From positions 124,001 to 188,000 of the forward strand of contig NZ_JXMU01000001.1 of assembly GCF_001293565.1 (NCBI RefSeq): a stretch of 64,000 nt of DNA, written 5' to 3'. Below the pieces are notes generated by a model. That model did no database searches. It had not been told where the DNA came from and worked only from the letters and a program-made list of their open reading frames with translations. The translations under genes were made by a program, and so were the position numbers. Below, piece after piece: positions 62,885-64,000 of this stretch. Position 1 is the stretch's first letter. Every line of letters begins with the position of its first letter. The stretch comes from Ahrensia marina (lineage in GTDB: Bacteria > Pseudomonadota > Alphaproteobacteria > Rhizobiales > Rhizobiaceae).

Positions 62885-63373
62885 CTATTCCTCCGGCTTG
62901 CCTTCCGCCCATTCAACCTCGGCACCAAACAGCGGCACGGTCGACATGCTCATCTTTGCGGAACCGTCCTGCACTTGCCGCGAATGTGACAAGTAAATCA
63001 GGGTGTCGTTTGTCCGGTCGTAAATGCGTTTGACCACGAGTTGCTTCCAAATGATGGAGCGGCGCTGTTTAAACACCTCTTCGCCGTCTTCATCCAGTTC
63101 GATCTTGCCGATCTTGATCGGGCCGGTCTGACGGCACGCGATGGAAGAGTTCGACGGGTCTTCAAACCAATTGCCTTTTTGCAAACGGTCGATCAAACCA
63201 CGGTCAAAATAGCTGATATGGCATGTTACGCCCTCGACATCCGGATCGCTGACCGCCTCAATGACAATGTCATTACCAAGCCAGTCGACACCAACTTCAC
63301 CCACCTCTTCGGCAAGGCTCGTTGATACCCCCATCATTGCAATAAGGGCGGTGGCGGTAAGCGTGCGTAACAT
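62885..63373 (-). CDS. creA: CreA-family periplasmic protein
   Basis: A 162-residue secreted protein with a signal peptide (MLRTLTATALIAMMGVSTSLA). The CreA domain is marked by VTCHISYFDRGLIDRL and SIACRQTGPI, with Cys residues in the usual places. Its function is poorly known. GGAG lies six bases before ATG 63373. It converges on uvrD with only two bases between stops. Confidence 0.88.
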   Translation of the reverse strand: MLRTLTATALIAMMGVSTSLAEEVGEVGVDWLGNDIVIEAVSDPDVEGVTCHISYFDRGLIDRLQKGNWFEDPSNSSIACRQTGPIKIGKIELDEDGEEVFKQRRSIIWKQLVVKRIYDRTNDTLIYLSHSRQVQDGSAKMSMSTVPLFGAEVEWAEGKPEE

Positions 63374-63459
63374 TTTGTTCTCCATGGAAATTCAAACGGT
63401 CAAAGCCATATATAGTTCCCAATTTGAAAATTATCAGAGAGCCGCACGGCAAAACATAT

Positions 63460-63657
63460 ATGGCGCAAAGACCAATATGGCTTTATACTCGAATGATGCG
63501 AAACAAAGAGCCACAAAACCGGACGACAAAAAACCAGATGACCGCCGCAGGCAGTCTGATAATTATTGTTGCCTTACTCGCTTTCGCAGGCTGGCTCGGG
63601 TCCGGAAAACAGATGATGGCTTCACTCATACAATCCGGACTGGCGTGGTGTTTTTAA
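63460..63657 (+). CDS. Possible small membrane protein
   Basis: A frame of 65 residues with one hydrophobic helix (SLIIIVALLAFAGWLGS) and a basic N-terminus. The start is uncertain, since neither ATG 63460 nor the later in-frame ones has a ribosome site. The gap from creA to the SCO gene is 370 bp, and this frame fills most of it. No family is recognised. Confidence 0.35.
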   Translation: MAQRPIWLYTRMMRNKEPQNRTTKNQMTAAGSLIIIVALLAFAGWLGSGKQMMASLIQSGLAWCF

Positions 63658-63743
63658 GATCACAAGCTGCGCTAATCCGCGCATAGGCAGTCTGCCTATT
63701 TCAAACTATACAGCACCCACCATTCAATGACGGGACATTTACC

Positions 63744-64000
63744 ATGCGTATTCTCTTTTCGGTTCTCATCGTCGTTCTTATCGCATCGCTGGGTGTTGTA
63801 TTTTATCAATGGCAGCAAACGCAAAACAGCGCTGAAGCTTACGGCGTTCCTTTTGAACTGGTCGACGGCAAGGGTGAAAAAATCACGCAAGAAGCGTTTC
63901 AAGGACACCCATCAGCATTGTTTTTCGGATTTACAAACTGTCCGGAAATCTGCCCGACAACGCTTTATGAAATGAACGGCTGGCTCGAAGCGCTAGGTGA
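63744..64000 (+). CDS. SCO1/SenC-family copper chaperone, 3' end outside window
   Basis: The first 85 residues of an SCO/SenC protein, cut by the right edge. A membrane anchor (ILFSVLIVVLIASLGVVFY) is followed by a thioredoxin-fold domain with the copper-binding CPEICP motif in FFGFTNCPEICPTT. These proteins deliver copper to cytochrome c oxidase subunit II or act in thiol redox control. ATG 63744 follows GGGA at a suitable distance. Confidence 0.9.
   Translation, partial: MRILFSVLIVVLIASLGVVFYQWQQTQNSAEAYGVPFELVDGKGEKITQEAFQGHPSALFFGFTNCPEICPTTLYEMNGWLEALG

Overview
The window looks like the chromosome of an alphaproteobacterium, most likely of the order Hyphomicrobiales (Rhizobiales). The evidence is a split, circularly permuted tmRNA gene with an alphaproteobacterial tag (ANDNYAEARLAA), an alpha-type SspB beside it, a thyA-folA-hflK-hflC-degP block followed by serB, miaA and the ilv genes, and typical family members such as DUF2853, DUF2065, ExoD and CreA. 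Base composition is mid-range by eye. There is no phage, IS element, CRISPR array or tRNA gene that I can see. Gene density is high and most genes sit in short overlapping operons.

Positions 1-17056 hold a coherent one-carbon system. It has an MttB-family methyltransferase without an amber codon in the visible part (cut by the left edge), a corrinoid protein, DUF1638, a PF13769 small protein, a MetV-like cysteine-rich protein, MetF, a methyl-tetrahydrofolate:corrinoid methyltransferase and a RACo-type ferredoxin/ASKHA corrinoid reactivase. Beside these lie an MFS transporter, a GbdR/GlxA-type regulator, an oddly arranged tungstate transporter (tupA and tupB convergent, no tupC) and a dimethylglycine-dehydrogenase-like FAD/GcvT protein. 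I read it as an aerobic, B12- and folate-dependent route that demethylates a quaternary amine such as glycine betaine, passes the methyl to H4folate and oxidises it, with the FAD/GcvT enzyme taking the next methyl. Two features may be new. A 20-bp palindrome is shared by two promoter regions of the cluster. Arg/Gly-rich tails occur on all three enzymes that must touch the corrinoid protein, whose own N-terminus is strongly acidic.

Positions 17165-24651 hold an envelope-lipid/glycan module: a HAD-UbiA fusion, a DprE1-like oxidase, a 4-TM ArnE/SMR-like protein, an extended SDR and a class III aminotransferase in one minus-strand operon, facing a large membrane protein. This resembles polyprenyl-phosphoryl-pentose (DPA-type) biosynthesis.

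Positions 24754-43598 are mostly housekeeping: an MscS-type channel, a coupled nudix-PhzF-guanine deaminase operon, ilvC with an upstream TetR gene and clear TetR operator, pdxJ, a desaturase, a RecD-like helicase, a lipid kinase, and ilvN/ilvI. The ilvI gene is preceded by a complete attenuator: a 17-residue Ile/Leu/Val-rich leader peptide, pairing segments and a terminator. Its predicted promoter puts the start of transcription at or next to the leader ATG, so the leader may be leaderless. Divergent from it are a HerA-like ATPase, and then a diguanylate cyclase and miaA.

Positions 43686-64000 carry serB, a GNAT acetyltransferase, degP, hflKC, folA, thyA, DUF2853, the two-piece tmRNA directly upstream of sspB (tagging RNA beside the adaptor that delivers tagged proteins to ClpXP), an RHH protein, a giant AsmA-like protein, a D-lactate dehydrogenase-like flavoprotein, a hotdog thioesterase coupled to a ClC chloride channel, uvrD, creA and the start of an SCO1/SenC gene cut by the right edge.
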